Shown here piece after piece: positions 1-9,200 of a stretch of 35,764 nucleotides of DNA (the stretch's first letter is position 1; the number at the start of each line of letters is the position of its first letter). The translations under genes and the position numbers were made by a program. The notes under the pieces are model-generated. The model was not told where the DNA came from and did not search any database. It saw nothing but the letters and a program-made list of their open reading frames with translations. Source of the DNA: Pseudobacteriovorax antillogorgiicola (lineage in GTDB: Bacteria > Bdellovibrionota_B > Oligoflexia > Oligoflexales > CAIYRB01); the NCBI GenBank assembly GCA_945862295.1, contig CAMAXT010000020.1, positions 1 through 35,764 of the forward strand. The letters run 5' to 3'.

Positions 1-2555
1 TAGAGCTGACGTCTCCGCAGTTGTTTCTTGTCGATTCAGGATCGGTGCGGATTACGCAATCAGGCTCTTCCAGCGAGATTTCGACATTGCTAACCGAAGG
101 TGCTTGGTTCGGCGGTGTGTCTATGGAAGCACCTCATATATATCCCTACACTTGCACTATCGTTGAACCCGCGAAAATTCGAACTCTTGATCTCACCCGA
201 GAAATCACAAGTGAATTTGAACGCCTCCAACTTGTCGAGTCACTACATGATGAGCCTTGGATTCAATTCACTAATAAAAATGGAACCACAGATAACACAA
301 TTTCGCCGCAGCCAGGAATCCGATTGGGTTTGCCTGATTTGATTAAACTCGGAGTAAAATTCAATCCAGAGGATCTGCATTTTAGTTCCTCAGATCATGG
401 TTCTATTGTCGCTTCCATAAAGAACGTCGCAGAAATTCATCGGACTCCCTATAACCGCCATAATATCTCCGTCGAAGCGGGCCAATTTCCGATACTATCT
501 CCGCTAAAGGTAGCAACGATTCTTGAAGCCTACGGACTGGTTGGAATGGCATTGAAGACTAAGTTCGAAGATCTTGCCCGCCAGGAAATGCCTTTGCTGA
601 CAGTTTACGGAAGCAGGTACGTAGCAGTCCTGAATGCGACTAAAAATTATGTAATCATTGCCGATCCCTGTGTTGGATTCGTGCTTGTTGACAAATTAGA
701 TTTCGAAAGTAGGTGGAATGGTCAGGTCATAGAAGTTCAACCTGATGAACTTGCTACTATTCGCGTTAACACAACGAGCGATGAGGGAAAACCAGAGTCA
801 GAATTGCTCAAAGGTTTAATGAGAAAAACTCGGCAAGCTATCGTTCGAGTAGCTTTAAAACAAAAAAGCATGCTGACAAATATTGTCGTACTAAACATCA
901 TCTTGTTGCTGATTGGAGCGATTGGCCCGAAGATTACGGAAAAAATCGTCGATGATGTCCTGTCTCTACGGGACTGGAATGCAGTGGTAACTCTCACTGT
1001 CGCGACGGTTCTAGTCATGTTTACCACTTTAATAATATCGGTTCTTCAGACGGCAGCGAGGATTGAATACACGCACCGATTGAATCAAAGAATTTTCGAT
1101 CTATTCTATCGCCACTATTTACGAATAAAAACTTCTGATCACAGTAAAAATAGGGTTGGAGACTTTGGAGCACAGTTTTCGGAAATCAACACACTGAAAA
1201 GTTTCTTTACTACTGCACCCATACAAATTGGCATGCAATTAGCCTCAATCATTCTCTATAGTTTTCTTCTAATGCAGTATGATACCCAGCTCGCACTCAT
1301 GGCTTTCGGGCTTTTACCAATAATTGTTGCAATTCGTTTTGTCCACCTTGCCCGCGTCAAACAAAATTATGAAAAGCAATATGAAGTCGGCAAAGAAGGC
1401 GGCAGTCTTATCACTGAGGCTGTATCCGGAATCGCGACCATTAAAAGCCTAAATGCAGAAGACATCGTTCGAAAGAAACTGGAAAAAAATAACGTCGCCG
1501 GTGGAATATTAGAGCGTCAGGTGGAAATGGAAGGCGTCACCATAAATGGATTTGTAACGATTCTTACAACAGCAGTTTCAACAGCAGCTATGTGGATCAG
1601 CCTTAAATTAGCCAGTCGAGGAGAAATTAGTATCGGTGAAGTGGTTGCGATCAATGCTTATTTCGGTTCTCTTGCTGGACCTATTATTGGTTTAGCTGGG
1701 TTCTTCACTCAAATCGAACAGATTAAGGTTTCTTGGAAACGAGTCGCTGAAACTCTTGCTAAGCCACCGGGCGAGAGTGAGCTCAAGTCAGTCGCAAATC
1801 AATCGGTTATTCTTAAGGGAAAAATAAAAGTTGAAGGATTGTCATTTCGTTACGACGCTGATGCGCCATGGGTTCTTAAGGATATAGATTTTGTGATCTA
1901 TCCGGGCCAAACGGTTGCGATCGTCGGCAGAAGCGGCTGTGGCAAATCGACTTTGGCGAATATTATAGCCAACAATTTGACTGCTACGATTGGGCGGGTT
2001 TTCTTTGATGGATACGAATCAAATCAGTTAAGTGCATCGAGCAAAAGAAGTCAGATAGGAGTTGTTCTCCAAGAAAATGAGCTGTTTGAAGGTACTATTG
2101 CTGCCAACATCGCATATTCGGACGATGCCCCTTTAGATACTGATGTTGTACATGCAGCTGTCGGATCAGGCGCATCTGAGTTTATTGACGGCCTCCCTGG
2201 CCAATACAATTACTATCTCGGAGAAGGTGGTAATGGTCTTTCGGGGGGGCAGAGACAACGGGTTTCTATTGCTAGAACACTTTTCAAAAATCCACGAATT
2301 TTGATCATGGATGAAGCGACCTCAGCTCTAGACTCAGAATCAGAAAATCTTATTATGCGAAACATGAATCCCATTACTCGGGATAGAACCTCGCTGATTA
2401 TTGCGCACCGCTTGTCCACAATCAGACACGCAGACCGTATTCTGGTGATGAAAGATGGCGCGATTGTGGAAGATGGTTCGCACAGCACACTACTAGCAAA
2501 ACAGGGCTACTACTCAGAGCTGTTTGTTGACCAAATATCATCAGGAGTAGCATAA
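1..2555 (+). CDS. ABC exporter with cNMP-binding-like and degenerate C39 domains (5' truncated)
   Basis: Inner-membrane type I secretion/PCAT-like ABC exporter. The frame is open to the left edge (first full codon at base 3), so the start lies outside the window; the TTG at 21 is only the first possible internal start. Counting from that TTG: end of a cyclic-nucleotide-binding-like beta fold (about 1-80), a C39-like domain (about 95-250), a six-helix membrane domain (about 280-570) and a nucleotide-binding domain with Walker A GRSGCGKST (636-644), signature LSGGQ (740-744), Walker B ending MDE (763-765) and H-loop His796. The C39 domain has no catalytic Cys, and the position matching the catalytic His is Arg199; the Asp (Asp215, ADP) remains. 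It is therefore probably a non-cleaving substrate-binding domain, as known for HlyB. It is followed 3 nt later by a second exporter with an intact C39 domain, which suggests a heterodimer. Confidence 0.92.
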   Translation, partial: ELTSPQLFLVDSGSVRITQSGSSSEISTLLTEGAWFGGVSMEAPHIYPYTCTIVEPAKIRTLDLTREITSEFERLQLVESLHDEPWIQFTNKNGTTDNTISPQPGIRLGLPDLIKLGVKFNPEDLHFSSSDHGSIVASIKNVAEIHRTPYNRHNISVEAGQFPILSPLKVATILEAYGLVGMALKTKFEDLARQEMPLLTVYGSRYVAVLNATKNYVIIADPCVGFVLVDKLDFESRWNGQVIEVQPDELATIRVNTTSDEGKPESELLKGLMRKTRQAIVRVALKQKSMLTNIVVLNIILLLIGAIGPKITEKIVDDVLSLRDWNAVVTLTVATVLVMFTTLIISVLQTAARIEYTHRLNQRIFDLFYRHYLRIKTSDHSKNRVGDFGAQFSEINTLKSFFTTAPIQIGMQLASIILYSFLLMQYDTQLALMAFGLLPIIVAIRFVHLARVKQNYEKQYEVGKEGGSLITEAVSGIATIKSLNAEDIVRKKLEKNNVAGGILERQVEMEGVTINGFVTILTTAVSTAAMWISLKLASRGEISIGEVVAINAYFGSLAGPIIGLAGFFTQIEQIKVSWKRVAETLAKPPGESELKSVANQSVILKGKIKVEGLSFRYDADAPWVLKDIDFVIYPGQTVAIVGRSGCGKSTLANIIANNLTATIGRVFFDGYESNQLSASSKRSQIGVVLQENELFEGTIAANIAYSDDAPLDTDVVHAAVGSGASEFIDGLPGQYNYYLGEGGNGLSGGQRQRVSIARTLFKNPRILIMDEATSALDSESENLIMRNMNPITRDRTSLIIAHRLSTIRHADRILVMKDGAIVEDGSHSTLLAKQGYYSELFVDQISSGVA

Positions 2556-2558
2556 AAA

Positions 2559-5500
2559 ATGGAAGGATCGAAAGCTTTAGATTTGCAGGATGTTTCGCAA
2601 GACTTACTTGCTACGGAGTTTTTTTTAAAACTGCGTTCCAAATCGATCTTCACGTTTCTAAAGCTTAACGAAGCTAAAAAAATTCTGCAGAAGACAAAAG
2701 TCGAAACATATCTTCCAGGCCAGACTATTCGCCAAACATCCCCAAAGCAGGAACTGATACTTGTGGCCGCAGGAGCGGTAGCTGTTTGGGAAGATCAAAG
2801 CAGGGTTGGTCGGAACAGCCGGAAAGTGCGTGAAGTAACTGATGGTCAAACAATAGAATTGGATAGATTTCTAACCGGTGAGAATGAATGGGCAACGAAA
2901 TGGGTTGCGGAAACTGAATGCACTATTCTTCGAATAGGCTCGCAAGCTTTGCTCGCCTCTCTTTCCAAGACCCCCGATCTCCTTGAATACCTGACTATTA
3001 TTACGCAGAATCCGGAAATCCAGAAACTTAACCGTGATTTGAAGTTAGTCGGTGTTACGCAGGCCCAGGCACAAATCGTTGTTAGAAGCTTGTCGAAAAT
3101 GGAATCTGAGGATATCAAGTCGATTAATTTGAATTCCGGTGCGCTAGTTATCTCAATAGCCGGTGAATTAATTGTTCGTGGCCGCGTGGGCCAACACTTT
3201 CGCTCAATTGGCCACGCAGTCGGGGGAAGTTACCTATACATAGTAGAAAAAGATCATGACCTACAAATAGATCCTAGCCCCGGCGCACAGTTTTGGGTTT
3301 TAAAGAGAGAGCAATGGGAAAAATTCTCTTTCAAAGAACAATTCGAAAGCTTTCTTGATGACGTAGATACAGTAAATTCTGTTCTAAAGTCTTTTGACAA
3401 ACTTGCAACGAATGACGACAAGAGAAGCCGGACCAAGAATTATGAGCAATACGATGACGGAGAAGATCCGTCTTCATTTTTGTCCGACGATGAACAACCT
3501 ATTCCCTCAAAAAGAAAGATGAGAGGACTTAAGCAGCACGATGAAATGGACTGCGGTGCAGCGGTCATGGCGACAATTGCCAAATTCTATGGGAAGCATA
3601 TTGGCATCCCCCGGTTTCGCTCGCTCATACAAGTGACCCGCGAGGGCGCTACATTATTGGGACTAAAAAGAGGCGCGGACATCGTTGGATTCCGAACCTG
3701 TGGCATCATTGCCAAGCAATATAAATCTGTTTCGAAGTTAAAGCGTCCATTCATAGCGTTGATGCGGCGGCATTACATCGTCGTTTATCATGTCTCGAAA
3801 GAGTCGGTATCTGTGTTTGACCCCGCAATAGGTCCAAACACGATTACTTGGAAAGAATTTTTTAACGAATACAGCGGTAACTCCTTTTGCCTAATACCAA
3901 CAGAGGAATTTTACAAACAACCAGACTCCAAACCGTTTTATTGGAAATATTTTACGATATTTAAAGGATTTGGTCGGCAATGGGGCGCGATCAGCTTACT
4001 GGCGATCATTAGTTTTGTCGTTGGTCTGGGTATGCCGCTTATACAGCAATTTTTATTCGATACTGTGTTGCTGGACCGTGACTTCAATTCGATTGACCTT
4101 ATGGCAGCAGGATTGATGTCGATTGCGGTGTTTAGTCAGGTTCTAAGCTGGATGCAGTCCTATCTCACGACCCATTTCACATCAGCTGTAGATGTGAAAT
4201 TTACGTCCCTATTTCTGCAAAAAATAATGTCGTTGCCGATGGGCTACTATGCAGTGAGGCGCGTTGGAGATATTACGACCAGAATCGGTGAACTGAAGAA
4301 GATTCGCGCCTTTTTCAGTGCAAAACCCTTGCTTCTGTTTTTTAATTTCCTGTCGGTCTTCGTCTACGGTTCTGTTGTTGCGTTCTATAACATCTATATA
4401 TTTGCAGTTGCGTTGATCTTTATTCCTATTATGTCTGGTTTGGTAATCTGGATCACGCCTCGGTTAACGGAATTGCACGCAAAAAAATACCGAGCGCAAG
4501 CCCGATCGTCATCAACAGCTGTCGAGCAGATTCGCGGATTAGCGACATTGCAGTCACTCGGAGCGGAAACAGCAGCTCGCTGGAAGTGGATGACTAGAAT
4601 ACTTGAGACATTCGAGCTTGATCGTAAGATGGGATACCTTGGATCCAGCTTCAATGTAACAGCGGGACTTTTGAACCAGTCTATTTCATCTGTGATTCTT
4701 TTAATGGGTGTCTACTTTTACATTCAAAATGAACTTACTTTTGGTCAGGTCATGGCTCTTACAGCGCTTTCAACTCAAATGATATCACCTGCAGTTGCCT
4801 TGGTGAACGAATATGCCCAGTTTCACGAGATGGGTGTTAGTTTGGCACGCGTTGACGACGTGTTTACTGCTGCTCCAGAACGCTTGCAGGAAGTAACTAC
4901 TAAAGTTAGTCCCGATCACTTTCTCGGTGACATTGTTTTAGAAAAAGTTTCCTTCAAGTATGGAGGTGAACTTTCTGACAATGTTTTGAATAACATCAAT
5001 ATGACAATAGCTGCTGGTGAGACAATCGCATTAGTTGGTCGCAGTGGATCTGGGAAAACAACACTTGGTCATATGATTACCGGTCTTTATCAGCCTCTCC
5101 ACGGTACAATACGCTACGGCGGGATTGATCAAGCTCAGATTCCTCTTGGACAACTTCGAACAAGTGTTGGTGCCATAATTCAAGAAAACACTATTTTTAG
5201 CGGCACGATATTCGATAATGTAACTATGGGTGATCCCCAAGCTACCTATCAGAAAGCTGTCGATGCGGCAAAAAGAGCTGATTGTCTCGATTTCATACTA
5301 GAATTACCCAATGGTTTTCACACCGACCTTTCCGAAAACGGCGGAGGCCTATCGGGTGGGCAACGGCAGCGTCTAAACATTGCAAGAGCGCTATATCGCG
5401 ATCCACCTATTCTCGTTATGGACGAAGCGACTAGCGCACTTGATTCTTTGTCGGAGAAAGTTGTTATGCAAAATACCGGTCAAAGATCAGGAAAAACGAC

Positions 5501-5654
5501 AGTCATAATTGCGCACCGGCTCAATACTATTATCAACGCTGATCGAATATATGCTCTGGATCAAGGGGAAATAGTTGAGTTTGGAACGCATCATGATTTA
5601 ATGGCAAAACATGGTCTCTATTTCAAACTTTTCCGCAATCAGATGACGATGTAA
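2559..5654 (+). CDS. Peptidase-containing ABC transporter (C39 peptidase, cNMP-binding-like N-terminus)
   Basis: Bacteriocin/leader-peptide processing ABC exporter of 1031 residues. Two successive cyclic-nucleotide-binding-like folds occupy about 20-145 and 160-290, and a charged linker covers 290-325. The C39 peptidase domain (325-455) keeps the full catalytic set: oxyanion Gln326, Cys332 (DCGAA), His405 (RRHYIVVY) and Asp421 (FDPAIG). A membrane domain (about 470-770) precedes the ATPase: Walker A GRSGSGKTT (827-835), LSGGQ (931-935), MDE (954-956) and His986. C39 domains of this family cut leader peptides after a double-glycine motif during export, so a secreted peptide substrate is expected. 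None was found in the window. At about 1000 residues it is longer than classical PCATs (about 700) because of the N-terminal folds. An AGGAG at 2542-2546 lies 12 nt before the ATG, and translation is probably coupled to the upstream gene. Confidence 0.94.
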   Translation: MEGSKALDLQDVSQDLLATEFFLKLRSKSIFTFLKLNEAKKILQKTKVETYLPGQTIRQTSPKQELILVAAGAVAVWEDQSRVGRNSRKVREVTDGQTIELDRFLTGENEWATKWVAETECTILRIGSQALLASLSKTPDLLEYLTIITQNPEIQKLNRDLKLVGVTQAQAQIVVRSLSKMESEDIKSINLNSGALVISIAGELIVRGRVGQHFRSIGHAVGGSYLYIVEKDHDLQIDPSPGAQFWVLKREQWEKFSFKEQFESFLDDVDTVNSVLKSFDKLATNDDKRSRTKNYEQYDDGEDPSSFLSDDEQPIPSKRKMRGLKQHDEMDCGAAVMATIAKFYGKHIGIPRFRSLIQVTREGATLLGLKRGADIVGFRTCGIIAKQYKSVSKLKRPFIALMRRHYIVVYHVSKESVSVFDPAIGPNTITWKEFFNEYSGNSFCLIPTEEFYKQPDSKPFYWKYFTIFKGFGRQWGAISLLAIISFVVGLGMPLIQQFLFDTVLLDRDFNSIDLMAAGLMSIAVFSQVLSWMQSYLTTHFTSAVDVKFTSLFLQKIMSLPMGYYAVRRVGDITTRIGELKKIRAFFSAKPLLLFFNFLSVFVYGSVVAFYNIYIFAVALIFIPIMSGLVIWITPRLTELHAKKYRAQARSSSTAVEQIRGLATLQSLGAETAARWKWMTRILETFELDRKMGYLGSSFNVTAGLLNQSISSVILLMGVYFYIQNELTFGQVMALTALSTQMISPAVALVNEYAQFHEMGVSLARVDDVFTAAPERLQEVTTKVSPDHFLGDIVLEKVSFKYGGELSDNVLNNINMTIAAGETIALVGRSGSGKTTLGHMITGLYQPLHGTIRYGGIDQAQIPLGQLRTSVGAIIQENTIFSGTIFDNVTMGDPQATYQKAVDAAKRADCLDFILELPNGFHTDLSENGGGLSGGQRQRLNIARALYRDPPILVMDEATSALDSLSEKVVMQNTGQRSGKTTVIIAHRLNTIINADRIYALDQGEIVEFGTHHDLMAKHGLYFKLFRNQMTM

Positions 5655-5656
5655 AT

Positions 5657-7108
5657 ATGGAAAAATTTCTATTCACATGGATCACTACTATTTACCTTTT
5701 TACCGCGCCTTCGTTAGCGTCAGCTTCTGACTTCGATGCGTGGTTCAAACAGGTGTGGGTACCTATTCAGGCTAGTCCACAATACGAAGGCCTGGATTCC
5801 AGGATTAAATCTGCGAATTTTGAGTCCGAAGCAGCGCTTTTGCGATCGCCGTGGACGACGACCTCGACCCTTTCAATCGATGAAGCACGACCCATCGAAA
5901 CTGAAAATGAGACGAGGGAAGTTCGTACACATATATTTTCGAACGAACTAAAATATGTTTTCGATGCGGGCACATTGGCCTCAATGAATTTAGGTGTCAA
6001 CTATGTAGATGCAAAAAATCAGAAGAACCCCTTCGTACCAAATTCAGCGACAGACGCGAAATCGCGTGTCTATACAACATCTGCTAGTTTAAGCCATGAC
6101 ATTAATCGAGAAGGTAACCGCGGTTTTTCCAAGACTTCCAGATCAAGAAATCAGGACCTATCGCTTTCAAACAAATGGAATATCATCCAGGCAAAACTCG
6201 ACCTAGAATTGCAGATATTTCGGCAACTTCTTGATTATTACGTTGCTCGATGCAAGTTGGAACGACTAGAAGATTCCAAGGAGCTCGTAATATGGGTACT
6301 GAAACGAGGCGAGGCTCAGGTCAAAGCAAATCTCATCTCTCAGACAAATTTTCTCAGTTTTAAAGATTTGGAGACCTCGGTAGAACGACAGATTTCTGGT
6401 CAAATGTCTATTGTCGACGGCTATGTAGTTAATTTAGAAAGAAACGGTACAAAGTTTGTAAGTTCTCTATTAAAAGCTTCGGAAAAACATCGTTTTTTAT
6501 GCAGTTTCCCGTCGTCAAAGGACCCTTTCGCCGAAACAAAAAATTTGTTGAATGCGACCAAGATTGAAGGAACGGAGTTTCCTTCAGCAGTAAGTGCTGG
6601 CTACCGGAAACAGGCAACAGAAAAATCAGCAAAAATTCAACGACTAGAGTATAAACCCAGCGTTAGTCCGTTTGTCTCGGGCCAATGGAACAATAGTATC
6701 GATTCAGAAACAGAGACTGGGTCGGTGTCTCTAGGTGTTTCGTTCTCGTGGAATATTCCTGGACGGAAGGGCGATCTTTTGCAGCAGTCGACTCGCGAAG
6801 AACTCGAGTCCGCGACAAAAAGTTATTACTCCACTGTCGACCTGAACAATTCTATTATTGCGAATCTAAAGGCACGTTTAGTTGCTGCGGAAAGAACTTA
6901 TCAAGTGATTAAAAAGTCGGAAAGTTCGTCTGAGTTGCTTTTGACTGCACTCAAACAAGAACTAGCGATTGGAACAATAGATCCACTAAATTATGCCAGT
7001 GCCGCTTTAAATAAGATTTCAATTGAACAATCATCTTTGGAAGTTTGGTCAACTATCACCTCTCTCCATTTTGAAGTAGAGAGATATTCTCAAGCCTCTA
7101 AGCTTTGA
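5657..7108 (+). CDS. TolC-like outer-membrane efflux protein
   Basis: Outer-membrane channel of the TolC/OEP family, 483 residues, the usual size. A signal peptide is visible at 1-23 (hydrophobic core, then SLASA). The mature part has long, hydroxyl- and charge-rich helices with beta-strand stretches, for example SVSLGVSFSWNIP, arranged as two related halves. It starts 2 nt after the stop of the C39 exporter gene, so it is almost certainly in the same operon and supplies the outer-membrane exit. No HlyD-type adaptor gene lies in the window. The 3' end overlaps the convergent glycosyltransferase gene by 19 bp. The family call rests on architecture and context more than on a single motif. Confidence 0.85.
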   Translation: MEKFLFTWITTIYLFTAPSLASASDFDAWFKQVWVPIQASPQYEGLDSRIKSANFESEAALLRSPWTTTSTLSIDEARPIETENETREVRTHIFSNELKYVFDAGTLASMNLGVNYVDAKNQKNPFVPNSATDAKSRVYTTSASLSHDINREGNRGFSKTSRSRNQDLSLSNKWNIIQAKLDLELQIFRQLLDYYVARCKLERLEDSKELVIWVLKRGEAQVKANLISQTNFLSFKDLETSVERQISGQMSIVDGYVVNLERNGTKFVSSLLKASEKHRFLCSFPSSKDPFAETKNLLNATKIEGTEFPSAVSAGYRKQATEKSAKIQRLEYKPSVSPFVSGQWNNSIDSETETGSVSLGVSFSWNIPGRKGDLLQQSTREELESATKSYYSTVDLNNSIIANLKARLVAAERTYQVIKKSESSSELLLTALKQELAIGTIDPLNYASAALNKISIEQSSLEVWSTITSLHFEVERYSQASKL

Positions 7109-8196
7109 TCGATAAAAGCGAAAACAACTTTCGCTGCGTCAGCCACAGTAGGGTAATCAGATAGGTCCAAGGGATCGATGTCGTCTATCGTCTCTAAAGA
7201 TCGTTGAATCAGATCGCTGAATCTTTGCTGAGAGAAGAATTGGGGTTTGATGACTCCAACAGCGTTTCCCCTCACCCAGCAAGCCTGCGCTAACATTTCT
7301 TGATCGGCAAACTGAGGTAGGCATACCATCTTTAGTCCAAGCTTGAGTGCCTTCATAACAACACCAGCGCTGCAATGTGTTACAAGTAAAGAACAGTGAT
7401 TGAATAACTCGCTGTGAGGAACACCACTAACGAAGGTGATATTCGGAGATGGAGCTTTCATCCCCCAATTTCCATCAATAATTACCTGTTGGTCGAGTTC
7501 GGAAAGTACGTTTAGTATTACTTGCAAATAGTCGCGGTCTACAAACGACGCAAATGAACCGAGACTTACTACTATCAGACCTCCCGGGCGTAGATTTACC
7601 TCATCAAACGTTGATACTGAGCTGAACGGAACTTGCTTTTCGGGCAGCCAGCTGTGTGAAAGGTGCCAATGCTTAGGAAGCGTTACTGTAGAACAGTCAA
7701 AAATACGGTCTATAGGCAGTGATACTAAGTTGGGAATTCTGCCGCAATTGGTGTTGATATCATCAAGTGGTGCCGGCGTTAAATGGAAAATACCAAGCTT
7801 TGTTTTGCTTTCGATTTTCTTCTGAAGGTCTTGCAGACAGTAAAGATAGAAATAGTGGATTAGTACCAGATCGTAATGAGTAGTCTGGAGGACGTTGGAA
7901 ATCTTCGATGGAACATCCATTAAGTTATTGCTGATGTTACGAATGAAGTGGCCGGTTCGTTCTGAGACAGTGGAAAAAGTGAAAGCGTACTTGAGTGCGT
8001 CTTCAATTGCCTGAGCAGGTAACAAAGGGGTGAAAGAGTGCTCCTTCGATTCATTGAATCTGAAATTATCAGGACCCATATGGTCGACTTGCACTCCGAG
8101 GGCTAGGAGACTATTCATAAGTTCTTGACCCTGGCAGAAATCGCCGAAGGTGCCGAAATTAACAAGTAATACTCGTTTTTGTAGTTTTCCTGACAA
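7090..8196 (-). CDS. GT1-like (MGT/UGT) glycosyltransferase
   Basis: GT-B fold glycosyltransferase resembling macrolide and UDP-sugar glycosyltransferases, 368 residues. The N-terminal Rossmann half opens with RVLLVNFGTFGDFCQG, matching the family's GxxGDxxP-type loop. The C-terminal half has the nucleotide-sugar site: a GLIVVSLGSFAS strand-loop, then ITFVSGVPHSELFNHCSLLV, THCSAGVV (family HGGxGT position) and PQFADQEMLAQ. The usual HGG is changed to HCSAG, so donor binding may differ. The start is a TTG at 8196 with AGGG about 7-10 nt upstream; no later start would keep the conserved first strand. It probably transfers a sugar to a small molecule or lipid; the acceptor is unknown. It diverges from the next gene across a 62-bp spacer. 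Confidence 0.85.
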   Translation of the reverse strand: MSGKLQKRVLLVNFGTFGDFCQGQELMNSLLALGVQVDHMGPDNFRFNESKEHSFTPLLPAQAIEDALKYAFTFSTVSERTGHFIRNISNNLMDVPSKISNVLQTTHYDLVLIHYFYLYCLQDLQKKIESKTKLGIFHLTPAPLDDINTNCGRIPNLVSLPIDRIFDCSTVTLPKHWHLSHSWLPEKQVPFSSVSTFDEVNLRPGGLIVVSLGSFASFVDRDYLQVILNVLSELDQQVIIDGNWGMKAPSPNITFVSGVPHSELFNHCSLLVTHCSAGVVMKALKLGLKMVCLPQFADQEMLAQACWVRGNAVGVIKPQFFSQQRFSDLIQRSLETIDDIDPLDLSDYPTVADAAKVVFAFIDQSLEA

Positions 8197-8207
8197 AGTC
8201 CGCCCTA

Positions 8208-8236
8208 TTGATCACTTTTTAAACCGATCTTATAAT
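8208..8236 (+). promoter_or_regulatory. sigma70-like promoter for the GT64-like gene
   Basis: TTGATC (8208-8213), 17-nt spacer, TATAAT (8231-8236). The perfect -10 and optimal spacing place transcription start near 8243, about 20 nt before the start codon. The -10 is part of an inverted repeat, TATAAT-TT-ATTATA (8231-8244), so a second TATAAT faces the divergent GT1-like gene. No good -35 was seen for that direction. Confidence 0.6.
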
Positions 8237-8261
8237 TTATTATACAACTTACAGGATCATG

Positions 8262-9200
8262 ATGTCCGATCAAATTAAGCGTCCTGGAATAATTCAGCGC
8301 TCCCAGTTTTGGGACTTAGTGCAACAAACGCGTGCGTTTGAGTCCAAACATCGCCTGCGGTTTTTCCGAGCTTATTTTTCATGGTTAAGCTCCCAAGTCA
8401 CCTACCGTGCTCCAAGTCTTCCTGAGAAATTCACGGTTATCCTATTGAGTTTTCGCCGCTACAGGAATATTTCTGCAATTGTCGACGCTGTACTAGCTTC
8501 CAACATCGCTTCTGAGATTATTGTCTCTAACAATAATAAAGACATACGAATTAAATCCTGGGTGAAATCAAAAGATCCTATCGTAAAATGCCTCGACCAA
8601 ACCGAAGATTACGGCCCTATCATTAGGTATTTCCTTGCAAGCCAAACTAGCTCTGACTATTTTATGTCGATTGATGACGACTTGTTTCTGTTTCCCCACC
8701 AAATTTATGAACTGGCGCGAGGTTTGCTTACAGAGCCGCAAGTTATTCACGGTGTTTGGGGTCAGGATATCGTAAGGATTCCCTCTTTAGAACCCCTAAC
8801 CGAGGAACAAGCGATCGCCAAAGGTTGGATCTACCAAATTGAGCAACGCGATTGCCGGGTTGATATAATGAATAGGGCTTACGCCTTCTGTCGATCGCAT
8901 GCGAAAAAAACCATATCAATTTATGATGATCTTGTGAGACAGCATCCTGAACAAAAACAAAAATACTCGCATTTGTCAGACGACATCTTCATGAGCCTTT
9001 CGGGAGAGGGAAAACCAATTTGCCACAATTTAGGGGCATTGCTAAATTGCCCATCCTCAAATCTTCCAACAAAGGCAATCAGCGGTAGTGAGATTTTTCA
9101 TAGCTTCCGGCATGATCTTTACTGCCGTTTGACAACGTCATCTGAATCGTTAAAGCTAACGAGAGATTTTGCTAAGTACTTTTTGAAGTTCAGCGCTTAA
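8262..9200 (+). CDS. GT-A glycosyltransferase, GT64 (exostosin)-like
   Basis: Putative glycosyltransferase of about 312 residues. A GT-A beginning FTVILLSFRRYRNISAIVDAVL is followed by EIIVSNNN and the metal-binding DxD-type motif in SIDDDLFLF, all in the order found in the exostosin-like GT64 family. A late HLSDDIFMSL segment may carry the catalytic acid of the second half. The upstream ATG at 8259 is in frame, but AGGA (8253-8256) sits only 2 nt from it and 5 nt from the ATG at 8262, so the second was chosen. GT64 is best known from animal heparan-sulfate enzymes, with scattered bacterial members; the family call is from motif order only. The last 45 bp overlap the convergent GT2 gene. Donor and acceptor are unknown. 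Confidence 0.78.
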   Translation: MSDQIKRPGIIQRSQFWDLVQQTRAFESKHRLRFFRAYFSWLSSQVTYRAPSLPEKFTVILLSFRRYRNISAIVDAVLASNIASEIIVSNNNKDIRIKSWVKSKDPIVKCLDQTEDYGPIIRYFLASQTSSDYFMSIDDDLFLFPHQIYELARGLLTEPQVIHGVWGQDIVRIPSLEPLTEEQAIAKGWIYQIEQRDCRVDIMNRAYAFCRSHAKKTISIYDDLVRQHPEQKQKYSHLSDDIFMSLSGEGKPICHNLGALLNCPSSNLPTKAISGSEIFHSFRHDLYCRLTTSSESLKLTRDFAKYFLKFSA

